DNA of 64,000 bases from Phymatolithon calcareum (lineage: Eukaryota; Rhodophyta; Florideophyceae; Hapalidiales), in the NCBI GenBank assembly GCA_977006965.1, contig OZ345361.1, positions 434,001 through 498,000 on the forward strand, written 5' to 3'. The translations under genes were made by a program, and so were the position numbers. Of this stretch, positions 39,255 through 48,829 are shown in pieces. The notes beneath the pieces are model-generated. The model had not been told where the DNA came from. It made no database searches and was given only the letters and a program-made list of their open reading frames with translations. The first letter of the stretch is position 1. Each line of letters begins with the position of its first letter.

Positions 39255-41405
39255 TTGGTCCCCATCCCCATGGCTCGTGATTCTAGCTTTCCTCTCCCGC
39301 GACGCGGCGAGGTTCGCTACGCACTCGCACGTGCGGCTGCCATTCTTTCATCCCTCCTGCTGCTCGCATCCGCCGCACCACTCCAAATCGACTCATATGC
39401 GAATGCGGTCAGTGTTCCGGAGAATCTTAGAAAATTGTCAAGGTCAATCGAAAGCGATGTGAATATATACATCTCCGATTCACTGCGACATGCAATTGCA
39501 AACAGGGACCCCGAGAATCTACGCGAAGTTGTAAGGGCTAACGAAGACGTGAATATATACGCCCTCGCCGCACCGAGCACTTCTGTTTCTCCTAGCGTTT
39601 CTGTTGCTCCGAGCACTTCAGCTTCTCCAAGCACGTCCGCTTCGCCAAGCATTTCACCATCTCCAAGCGCCTCTGTTACGCCAAGCATTTCAGCTTCCCC
39701 GAGCGCGTCTGAAACTCCGAGCGTTTCGGCCACCCCAAGCACGTCTGTTTCTCCGAGCATTTCAGTTTCCCCGAGCACATCTGTAACTCCCAGCGTTTCA
39801 GCTTCCCCAAGCGCTTCCATTTCACCTAGTATTTCCGCAATACCAAGTGCATCGAAGGCTCCGACAGAAGCCGGCGACTCGGAACATCATGTGTTTATCG
39901 ACTTGACCGGTGTCTTAGGAAGCACAGCCCCATCACAGGACTCGGTTGCAACATCACCCGACGCGACGTCTCCAACTGCATCTGCGCTCCCTTCGACGGC
40001 ACTGGAATCTTTGAAGCCGTTGCCGTCGTTTATCCCGCCAAGTCCTGTTAGCATTCCTACGTCTCCAACTGTATCTGCGCTCCCTTCGACGGCACTGGAA
40101 TCTTTGAAGCCGTTGCCGTCGTTCATCCCGCCAAGTCCTGTTAGCATTCCTACGTCTGAGGAGCGGGAACAACCGAGCCAGGCTCCTTTCACGCCAAGCG
40201 CGACTCCATCGCCCATCGTTTGGGTTGCTACTCAGCCAACACCAATGTCGTCTCCATCCCCCTCTATATCCACCCCCGTGTCCGACTCGAATGCAATCAG
40301 CATCCAAGGCATGCCAACGCCCAAGGTCGGACAGAACATTGTGGTGTTCCCCATTATTTTCCAGGGATCCCGATCGGTATCCAAGAAGCTCGACCAATGC
40401 ATACGCACTCTCGCCGCCAAGAGAACGAATACCACCCCACAAGAATGGTCCCTTGTTGATGTGCGCAACACGTCAGTGCCCGGCGAAATTGAAGCGCGAT
40501 ATGCCATGTCCTTCTCCAAGGCGGACACAGAGGGCGTCCGAGAGTTCGAAACGTATGTTAAGCAGTCGATGTCGGAGGACATCTCTGACAATTGTAACAT
40601 CAACGATGTTTCCATCGTCGGCGCCGGCTCAATTATCGCCGCCGTGGGTGTAGTACCCGTCGTGCAACCAGGCGGCATTGACCGCACGGTTGCGCTCGCG
40701 GCTTCACTTGGTTGTATCGCGTTTCTCATGGTTGTCGCTGGCGTTCTCGCCCTACTGTACAGCCGTCATCGACGGAATGACACTTCGGACGACTTCTACG
40801 AGGACGGTACCTTTACCGACACATCGGACGCCAATAATAGACCTCCCGTTCGACCCGGACTTCGTTTTTCGAGCTCGCGGGATACAGGGCCCGGTCCGCA
40901 CACTCTCGTCGAAGCCATGGGTGGATTTCCAATTCGTGAGATCCCAGTGTCCGAAGAAGGCGAAACCGTAACTACGAACACGTATACCGCATGTGAAGAC
41001 GGTGGAAGTACAAGCATTTACGACGAAGATGATGACCGAACAATGGACTTCCAACATGAAGGCCCTTCGGAACACTCCCTGCAAGCATTCACCGGCGCAT
41101 GGGGTGCACTCGCCCCTGGTGCTCGATCTGTAAGTGAGCCGGATCTTGGTGAAGATGGAAGCGACGCACCGTCCGGACAGGAAGGGGATCAAGAGGGACG
41201 TGGAACGCGCACAGACGGGTTCGGTGACGGAGAACATCCAGAACCACCATCGTCGAATGCTGTTGACGCTTATGGCGGAATTGCTGGAGAGTCGGAGTCC
41301 TTTGGACATCCGCATGACTATCTTATCGGCATTGGTCCAACAAACGCGCAAAGTCCATTACCCCCTCAGGACTACGTTATTCTCGACCTTGAGCAACAAG
41401 GCTAG
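39255..41405 (+). CDS. Ser/Pro-rich, mucin-like single-pass membrane protein
   Basis: The 716-residue protein begins with a signal peptide (apolar core AAAILSSLLLLASA; Met at 39270 is the better start). An extracellular stalk follows: residues 105-200 are a run of about 20 SPSxS-type units, and later a 36-residue direct duplication (SALPSTALESLKPLPSFIPP twice). Next is a folded domain of about 120 residues (IVVFPIIFQG to DNCNINDVSIV) whose fold resembles a SEA-type membrane-proximal module. A transmembrane helix lies at about 478-503 (ALAASLGCIAFLMVVAG), and then an acidic cytoplasmic tail of some 210 residues. Heavy O-glycosylation and a cell-surface or wall-sensing role are likely. The exact family is not known to me. 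Confidence 0.75.
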   Translation: MVPIPMARDSSFPLPRRGEVRYALARAAAILSSLLLLASAAPLQIDSYANAVSVPENLRKLSRSIESDVNIYISDSLRHAIANRDPENLREVVRANEDVNIYALAAPSTSVSPSVSVAPSTSASPSTSASPSISPSPSASVTPSISASPSASETPSVSATPSTSVSPSISVSPSTSVTPSVSASPSASISPSISAIPSASKAPTEAGDSEHHVFIDLTGVLGSTAPSQDSVATSPDATSPTASALPSTALESLKPLPSFIPPSPVSIPTSPTVSALPSTALESLKPLPSFIPPSPVSIPTSEEREQPSQAPFTPSATPSPIVWVATQPTPMSSPSPSISTPVSDSNAISIQGMPTPKVGQNIVVFPIIFQGSRSVSKKLDQCIRTLAAKRTNTTPQEWSLVDVRNTSVPGEIEARYAMSFSKADTEGVREFETYVKQSMSEDISDNCNINDVSIVGAGSIIAAVGVVPVVQPGGIDRTVALAASLGCIAFLMVVAGVLALLYSRHRRNDTSDDFYEDGTFTDTSDANNRPPVRPGLRFSSSRDTGPGPHTLVEAMGGFPIREIPVSEEGETVTTNTYTACEDGGSTSIYDEDDDRTMDFQHEGPSEHSLQAFTGAWGALAPGARSVSEPDLGEDGSDAPSGQEGDQEGRGTRTDGFGDGEHPEPPSSNAVDAYGGIAGESESFGHPHDYLIGIGPTNAQSPLPPQDYVILDLEQQG

Positions 41406-42063
41406 AGTGCGATGACGTTTTTTCGTCCCTGTTTATTTCAGTCATCTTCAGCCCGAGTAGGTATTTGGTAGCAATAGAAGTTTTTATATAACGCAAGCGG
41501 TGTGAAGCCTCCGCAGCTTTTCGCAGTATTTCAAAATAAATGTGTATTATTTTGCACTGAAGCAAACATCAGTTGAATTGCTCGCATATTCCCGTTGTCT
41601 CACCTGCATGTGTCCCAGAGATTTATCTTCAGCGGGAACAACCTTGGCGCGCGGAGAGTACAGTAGCAGCAGAGCAATGGAAGGTATTTCTCCGTGCCCC
41701 TATTTGTCACTGTCCGTTCACACTCGCGTCTGATCTCTGCGCTCCTGATGCAGCATCAGGAGCTCTGCATGCATGAACACACAGTCTGCTTGCAAAACAG
41801 TAATGCTAAGGAACGAGGCGTGGTACTGTACGGGAAATGTTGTGCACTTGTCCAGCCTGATCACGTCCCAGCCAGTGATGACGTGACGGTCACGTCCAAG
41901 TGACAACCGCATACTTGTTCACAAATATAATTTGCTACCAGCAATCCCGAGGTCGGCCAACGGGGCAGAAGCCACAGCAGATCGATCTCGCTTCGTTATT
42001 ATCTCGATCCTCCACGCATCTCCGACCTCTGCTGCTCGTCACCACATACAGCGCGTCGCCTGC
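41406..42063. other. intergenic
   Basis: Contains overlapping short ORFs only. The last 130 bases are in frame with the next gene but are probably leader. Confidence 0.4.
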
Positions 42064-43149
42064 ATGGCTGTGCTGCGACCACGGTCTTTGTCGCATGTGT
42101 TGCGCGTGACATTCTCCAAACGCGTCTCATTCCCTTTGCGCCTTTCACACACATTTGCCCTTCGTCCGTTCGGGCCGGAAGTGGCCTCTGAGCTCGCTGC
42201 ACGTGGATTCGCAGTAGTCGACTCTGCATTATCCACGAAAGAATCGGCCTTGCTCCGCGAGGAGATCGATCTACTCGCAAACGAAGGTGCTCTGCAGTCG
42301 AACGCCACCCATCTGGTTTCCAGTTCCGGGTCCACGGTACAATTGCGCAAGCGTGGCGTATTCGAAGCAGAGGTGCACACACTTAAATCCGCTCTCCGAT
42401 CGCGTATACCTTATTTGATGGCCGTGGAGGAAGATCCGACAATTCGCGCCTTGCTCAACGTATTTCATCCGAAGTTTACCTTACTCGAGCAGGCGCTGAA
42501 GGCGCAACGCAGCATTGGTGACGGTGCTTGCTTCCCGCTGCATGTCGACAGCGCGGCTGCCGTCGATAATCGGATAGTGACCGCATTACTTTATCTTAAT
42601 CCGGAATGGGATTGCGAGCGTCACGGCGGTGCGCTGCGGCTCTATCCATTTCCGCACGCTCACGTCGATATCGCGCCGGTTGATGGGAGACTTGTGCTCA
42701 TGTCTGGCACCCAATTACTGCACCTCGTGCTACCGGCTAACAAAACTCGCTACGCACTTACGCTCTGGCTGTCCGGCACATACCGTTCACAACCGGATGT
42801 CGCGTTCTCGGCCGATGCGGACGAGCACGATGACGCGGCTATCTGTGCCGCGCTTCTCTCTCGAAAATTCCGCGGGCTTACTGCCCGTGTCGCGCTCGCC
42901 GAGGAATGGGACTTGTCGCTGCGCGAGGCACATGGGCCCGCTGAGGCTGCCGCTGCCCTCGAGCAGCACGCCAAGGACCGCGCAACTATTAATGCCCGAC
43001 TGCCGGGAAGGATTGCGGCTATGCTTTCTTCCGATTTCATGATCGCAGAAAAGATTGAGAGTCGAGTTCAGGAATTGCTTGATGATTCTGAACAGCTTTT
43101 GAAATTGTTGCGGAAACATGATGGGAAATGCGATGGGAAATGGTTGTGA
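42064..43149 (+). CDS. 2-oxoglutarate/Fe(II) dioxygenase, prolyl 4-hydroxylase type
   Basis: The frame is open from 41932 (405 codons), but Met at 42064 is the likelier start because MAVLRPRSLSHVLRVTFSKR reads as an organelle targeting leader. Counted from 41932, the iron ligands are H204 and D206 (PLHVDSAA) and H264 (LLHLVL), and R273 (NKTRYALTLWL) binds 2-oxoglutarate. Other P4H/EGLN signatures are RGFAVVDSALS near the N terminus, VTALLYLNPEW, GGALRLYP and APVDGRLVLM. The extra C-terminal 100 residues are helical and charged. The substrate could be a protein prolyl residue, for example of a translation factor or ribosomal protein. There is no intron. Confidence 0.82.
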   Translation: MAVLRPRSLSHVLRVTFSKRVSFPLRLSHTFALRPFGPEVASELAARGFAVVDSALSTKESALLREEIDLLANEGALQSNATHLVSSSGSTVQLRKRGVFEAEVHTLKSALRSRIPYLMAVEEDPTIRALLNVFHPKFTLLEQALKAQRSIGDGACFPLHVDSAAAVDNRIVTALLYLNPEWDCERHGGALRLYPFPHAHVDIAPVDGRLVLMSGTQLLHLVLPANKTRYALTLWLSGTYRSQPDVAFSADADEHDDAAICAALLSRKFRGLTARVALAEEWDLSLREAHGPAEAAAALEQHAKDRATINARLPGRIAAMLSSDFMIAEKIESRVQELLDDSEQLLKLLRKHDGKCDGKWL

Positions 43150-43743
43150 CAGACTTCTGAACATTCGTCGCTCTCTGCGTTCCAAAATGGCAGGTTCGCG
43201 ATTGCCAATCATGTGGACCCTCTATCGTCTGCAATTCTTTTGGGGACGAAGATTACTGGTTCATGGGATGTGGAAAGTCGCCGGTTTGTTGAGCGAATGG
43301 AGTTTGCAATTGCAGCTTTGAGCACTAACTTCGGCATATTTGTGATTTCTCATGATCTTGTGGCATCTTTTTACGTAAGATCCCTGTACTTCACTGCATC
43401 GTCTATTACTCCGGCAGCAAAAGTGTATGCGATAACTCAGCCAGGGCAATAAAATCGATACGGCTCATACATTGTCAGAAATTGACCAAAGGGGTACAAT
43501 TGTGGCTGTGAGAACGTGCTTCCGGGCTGGCGGCGTGTGCACGATACGATTGGAGTCCGTGGAAATTGTTCGACCATTAGAAGTGTGCTTTCTAAGGTTG
43601 AGGACTTCAAATGAAGTCTGTGGAAGTAGCGCCGCCCCTTATTCGAAATTCATGGAAATTATTCAAGGTCTCCAGCATTCTCAACTGTCCCACCTGATGT
43701 GCCGTCAATTCATTCGATCATTTTGCGTATTCCCCTTGTGGGG
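43150..43743. other. intergenic, no supported gene
   Basis: A 79-codon and a 91-codon ORF have no signature. Confidence 0.4.
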
Positions 43744-44100
43744 CTAGCAACACTCTGAGGGCCTAAGCTTCTTCCATTCTAATCTGTTTGCTGCGAGTTT
43801 GACTGCTGCTTGCACGTTGAGGCCCGGGACGTCGCCAAAGATTGACTCTGGGGTTGGTCGGACGCAGTGAAGTAGCTCTTGACGGACCAAGCGACTTTCG
43901 TCCATCCTAAGGATGTGTCCAAGCCAACTCCATCGTATGTCTCTGGCGCACAATACCACATCGATATTGGGGTCCCTAGACTCGTCGGCAATTGGTCGTC
44001 CCGATATTCTAATGAATCCTCTCCGTCCTGTATGTAGGTGCAGTAAATGCCTTCTCCATTGTAATCCCTTTCGTGCGCAAAATTGCATACACAGTCTTAA
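43744..44100 (-). pseudogene. non-LTR retrotransposon (LINE) RT C-terminal remnant
   Basis: The C-terminal part reads RWSWLGHILRMDESRLVRQ and ends LEWKKLRPSECC. WLGHxLRMD is the conserved tail that follows reverse transcriptase in many LINE clades. It aligns with 47470-47709 across DVPGLNVQAA/NVPNRDVESA. The upstream coding part is missing. Confidence 0.7.
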
Positions 44101-45015
44101 TTCTTTCCGCTCGCTTCTTCGGCCGAGGTCCACGTTTGAGATTTGCAGATTGCTCCGCGCCAACAAATGGCCTCCTCATCGCCCAGCTCCAAAATCTTGA
44201 AAATGGCATCTCTGCGAGATCGGCGCACGTGTAGTATGAGGTACACACAGCACCCAAGCCTGGTGGCTTCCTAATCACCATCAGAGTATGGCATGTTTTC
44301 TTGCAGTTTGCTCGCCATTTTGGACAATGAATCTTTACTGGCATACTGATTTCAGTCACCCAGCGAATCTAGAGGGGAGGGGGGGGGAAATTGTAGGTTT
44401 TTATTTTAGAAGCCCTCAACGCCGGCGCACGCCGACACCAGAGCAGCGAGGTGGTGAACTCTGAGCATCGGCCCACTTGTCGATATCAGCCCATGGCAGA
44501 CGAGATGCCTCGACTTTCAGTGTCTCCATTAGGATACGCCCGGAGACCGCAATGGAGGACATGATTGCATAGCTCAGACCGTCCCCCAGCATTGGCGCCC
44601 AAGGTCTTGCAGGGTCTTCTTCATATTCTTGACCATTTCCTTCATGTGCGGAAACTTGAGCTCGGGGACTACCTTCCCGGTACCATCCCTCAAACGTGGA
44701 CCAGCGGAACCGGCGATTGGCTTGCATTTCGATTTTGGGTGAGCCTTGCGATCACCACCTTCATTCGAAAGAGAGGCGCACAGTATATAGAGACAAGCAG
44801 TGTCTCGAACAAGGACCGCTACTACAGTCTGCTATTGGGCCTTTGGCGATCGCACGAATCTTGGCGGGGTTTATAGTGCTAAACAAAGAGCCAGAGGGAG
44901 CAGCCAAGAATTTGTATTCGTTTGGTTACATTGCAGAGAGCCCCAATGCAGAAAGATCTCTTGTGAAGCGCAGTTTTATTATAAAGAAATTGTCCCACAA
45001 ATGACTATTACATTC
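44101..45015. other. intergenic, no supported gene
   Basis: A minus ORF (44009-44359) has a Cys/His cluster (HCPKWRANCKKTCHT), and another (44416-44727) is coding-like, but neither can be assigned. A G-run lies at 44370-44387. Confidence 0.4.
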
Positions 45016-47080
45016 CAACGGTGCCACGAATTTGTCAAAAAGGAGCCATATCGTTGCAAGATCGCCTAATTCTGTTAATGGTGTCAGTAAACATCTCTTT
45101 ACTAACCATGCCGAAGCAAAAATTATGTCAATAGACGGTACCAAGCTTGCCATTGTGTCTTCGGATTGTACGACTTCCACTGTCGGCGTTTCCTACCATG
45201 GGGTTCACTGTAGGTTACAAGTCTGTACCAGTTGAGTCGCCGGACTCTATCAGTGAAGCGTTGGACATCAAGCCACTAGGTCGGATTTTATTTATCAAAG
45301 AGTTCGTTGAACAGGGAGACGCTGGTACTGCCCAACATCGCGACAGTTGCAACAAGCTGGGGATCTGTAAGGATTTACTTCACCCTTCTGACCCTAGGTT
45401 TGTACCAGAGCTCTTTTTTGGAGTAATTCTATTTTAATAATTTCAGGTGAGACTTTATCTGCTAGACTGTCCAATGATAAGCACTCTGCGAGAGATGGGT
45501 AGTGGAGCCGGTCGCGAACTGTCACGACTCCGTCGATGCACGGTTTCGTCAACAGCGCACACTCCTTTGCATATTCGAACGGTTTCAGTTGAATCAAGTA
45601 GCGCGATTCTCATCTTCATCGCCACCTCCCTATATCTGTACTGACGCCTAGCTTTATTTGGATGTTTGAATGGCACATGAGTTGATCATGATAACAGAAA
45701 AGCACGCTTCTATCAATTGAGGTTTATCTCCCTGGATACCGAAATCGAGCGCCCTACGACCAACGCCACCCCAACTTGCACGGTCAGGGGTCATACTAAC
45801 ATGGCCGAATAAGCGCTTTCCTATCTTCCATCAAAGTTCCGCACAAACCGCTGGATGAAGTTTGGGTAGCCAGAAAAAGTCTTTGCTATATCCGAAAGCC
45901 ACAAGAATATCAACTCCCTTTTGGATCCAAAAAACGTCTTTGGTCCGTGCCACTTAAGAATCTTGGGCACCTGAACTCATCGCATCCACATTATTCGTTG
46001 TATGTCGAAGCCCAGAGGTGCGCTCGGATATCTGAAGATCCGATGATTCTTAATTGGTGGAATAAGAGCTTTCCTTATTTTCCACCAAAGGTCCGTACCA
46101 ACCTTCGGATGAAGTTTGGATTTCCAGTGGCGGCGTAAACCACGATATTCTTGTTTGGAAATTGCTTGAATACGAATCGAATGGTGGCATTATGCAGCCT
46201 TTCAATAAGCTGGGTACACGGTGCATGGAGGCCAATGCATGCGAATTGTCCATCTTGGACAATTCGTATTTTCCGGTTGTCGATGGAAAGGTTTATGTTC
46301 CGATTATTCCGAGCTCAAACGGTCGCGGGATATTGGGCGTGGATTCGACTGGTTTGCTTGCTCTCGAAAAACAAATAAGTATATATACTATCGCTAATTT
46401 CGGAAAGGAAGATATGGTATTATCACACCTGAAAACGCTCACTATTAGGGTCGACGGAGAGGACTCTGCAGACCAGCACGGAGTGGGAGCACCCATTGCT
46501 GCTGTCGTGGTGACGAGTTATGTCTGGTGGCTGTCATCACGGATGCATCGGCCTTCATCACCAGGATCGATTTCGAGAGAGAGGCGATACAGGCATGAGC
46601 GGCACTGGGATATCCGATTCCAGCCTCTTTGCGGCGGGAGTGGAGACCCTCTGCGGTGGTAGTGAATTGCTCGTCTTAAAAGTCTTCAGTAATAAGCCGG
46701 TGACTGATCACCATGATGATGAGGCGATTCGTAAGCCCTCTGCGCTCAATCGACTTCCTTTCTCACAGGACAGAATCGTGTTCGCTCAGAAACATCATGT
46801 TGATGGCACGCCGTGCCGCGTGGAAAGGTGCCCGGTGCCAGTGTCAGGGACGTGCGCTCCGGTGGAAAGACCACTGTATTCCCGATGATGTTCGCTCTCG
46901 GCAAAAAGTCTAAGGGAGAAAAATGTCGTGTCCATAAGCTATAAGTCTGGAGGCGATAATGTGCATGTCGCTCTTGTATGGACGCAACAGCTTTGCAGAG
47001 GACCAGACTCGTGAGGAGACTGGTGACTTGAACGGATCCAAAACTTTGTGGTTGTGGATTAGGATCAAGACCCAAGAAGA
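45016..47080 (+). pseudogene. AIP1 (WD40) pseudogene
   Basis: Pieces in several frames match the intact AIP1 at 4405-6234 in order. At 45125-45180, DGTKLAIVSSDC matches DGSKLAVASSDC. At 46380-46510, TIANFGKEDMVL and GAPIAAVVV match IIANVGQDGKVFL and SAPIAAVVL. At 46525-46590, a nucleotide run atgcatcggccttcatcacca matches closely. At 46594-46720, GMSGTGISDSSLFAAGVE and GGSELLVLK match GMSVAVTSDGSLFAVGVE. Similarity continues to about 47070 (gagactggtgacttgaacgg). At least four frame changes and several stops are present. The N-terminal quarter is not found. The middle (45240-46140) is poorly matched and may hold an insertion. Confidence 0.8.
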
Positions 47081-47459
47081 CCTCGGCGGCGTCTGTGTTG
47101 GCGACGCACAGGCTCAGCTTTCTTATCATTTGCCCTTCATGTAATCCTGACCGCGATACTCCAGACTACCAGCCGACAATTTCGTTGCTATATGCTCTAC
47201 ATCCAGTGGCTATTTCGGTGCAGCATACAGTGGTCTGGATATGATAGTTGGGAGTCCGTAGCAAGAGACTTGGCTCCAGGAGACAAGACCCAACCTTCAA
47301 AGCACGCGTAGTTCAGAGCACTCGAGCAGAGTAGTACTCTTTCTGAAATCACTGCCCTCGAGGCTCAAAGTCAAGCCACCTAAGCTGAGGAGCCATCATA
47401 CTGGAAGTGAGTTTGAGGGATTGCGTGTACTATTCGAAGCTCCAGTGAAGACTCTTTCC
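47081..47459. other. intergenic, no supported gene
   Basis: No ORF or repeat that I can name. Confidence 0.4.
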
Positions 47460-47728
47460 AGCGCGCTTTTTGTATTTTAGGTATTTGAAGTTTAAGGACC
47501 ATCACTGGGGATGGTTAGGATATGTTCTACGCATGGATGAGAAAAGGCTCGTTCGCAGGTTACCACTACAATTCGTACCTCGAACGTACGCCTCTCTCCT
47601 TGGCAATGTACCAAACCGAGATGTCGAATCGGCCAGAACAAACGCCTCCGACCTCAGCACGTGGAATCAAATGAAGCCTTCTAGACGTGCTCGCTTCTTA
47701 GGGGAATAAAGCAATCATCATCATCATA
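47460..47728 (+). pseudogene. LINE 3' end with (ATC)n tail, copy 2
   Basis: The frame 47470-47709 reads HHWGWLGYVLRMDEKRLVRR and ends RRARFLGE. TAA is followed by agcaatcatcatcatca, a short simple-repeat tail as in RTE/CR1-like LINEs. The terminal 130 bp recur at 61005-61155. It is 5'-truncated. Confidence 0.75.
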
Positions 47729-48829
47729 GGTATTTGAAGTGTGGTAGATTAGAAGTATGCAGTGCAGCAAGATGAAACAGGGGCGCGATGGCTGAATTCG
47801 CATTGCAAACATACCTGCTTACTATCGTAGACGAAAGAAAGGAAATGACGGTGAATATGTCCGCCGGCAAGATTCCGAACGCAGTAAGGAGTCCACACCT
47901 AAAACGGAGTCCCACAGGTCAACGTAGCCTCCATCCCGATACTTAAAACTGAAAAAAGATTTATACAGTCCAACTAAAAGAGCCGATAAGAGACGTGTGC
48001 AACAAGAGACTGTTACAAAATTTGGCAGAAGCGCAAATCTTGTAAACGTTCACCCTCGCAAGATCCGCCATCGCAGCTCATACACGTTCGACATGCGAGC
48101 ATGACTCTCAATCCTTAAGGTGGGGAATATTGGATGTGCGTGTCTTGAGACCATGTCGAAAACAATCTGTGCATACACTGAATACCAAAAGTAGCTCCAA
48201 GCTGGATATTCAATACGTGCAAGAGACGGTTCCATCAACTCCCTCCAATAAGTGGTGCAACATAATTGGATAGTGATCAATAGGAATACTCGTGTTGACT
48301 CTCCGTCGATCATAAGAGCCTTCAAATTCGGCTCTTTCTCAGTTAGGAGTATTTCGCTCTGAGAGCTGGGGCAATGGCATCAAGCCAAGAAGCCGCCTTC
48401 TGAACAGCCCATCACCTCGTGTCCACACTGGAATACCAGCAGCTTTGCGTATACTCTCTTGTATCATGAACCTTTAGTTACAACACCCTCGTGTCAACCT
48501 GAGGTTGACAGGAGTGTATGAGAGCTCTTTTATACACCACATCATGTGGTGTATAAAGAGCTCCCACGTGCTGGTCACCATCAAGAGATCGGAGCTCTTG
48601 TTCACGAGAGGAATGTCCGTTGGCTTCAAGACGATAAGTTATTATTCCAAACTTTTGTGCCGTCGTGCGACAATTCGAGCTGTAGCTATGCCCGACGCAG
48701 ACAGTGCCCAATTTTAGGATGACCGCTCCATAAATGGTGCGAGTCCAAAACCCGAGCATGCGCAACTCGACGTAAAGCAGTCATCCCAAGCGACTGCAGA
48801 AGAATCATCGGCTTTGAAGCACTTCAGCC
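47729..48829. other. intergenic, upstream of dynamin
   Basis: Short ORFs only. A hairpin lies at 48518-48562. Confidence 0.4.
48518..48562. repeat. hairpin, about 20-bp arms
   Basis: gagctcttttatacaccaca is followed after a few bases by its inverse with one base less. It lies 270 bp before the dynamin start and could be a small foldback or a regulatory structure. Confidence 0.7.

Noticed and set aside
39317-39820. 167-codon minus ORF of repeated LGETxxLG units
   Set aside because: It is the antisense of the SPSxS repeat region.
44416-44727. Minus-strand coding-like ORF with a stretch loosely like a GH27 glycosidase (FPHMKEMVKNMKKTL in another frame)
   Set aside because: Only a short local resemblance across two frames, with no catalytic motif.
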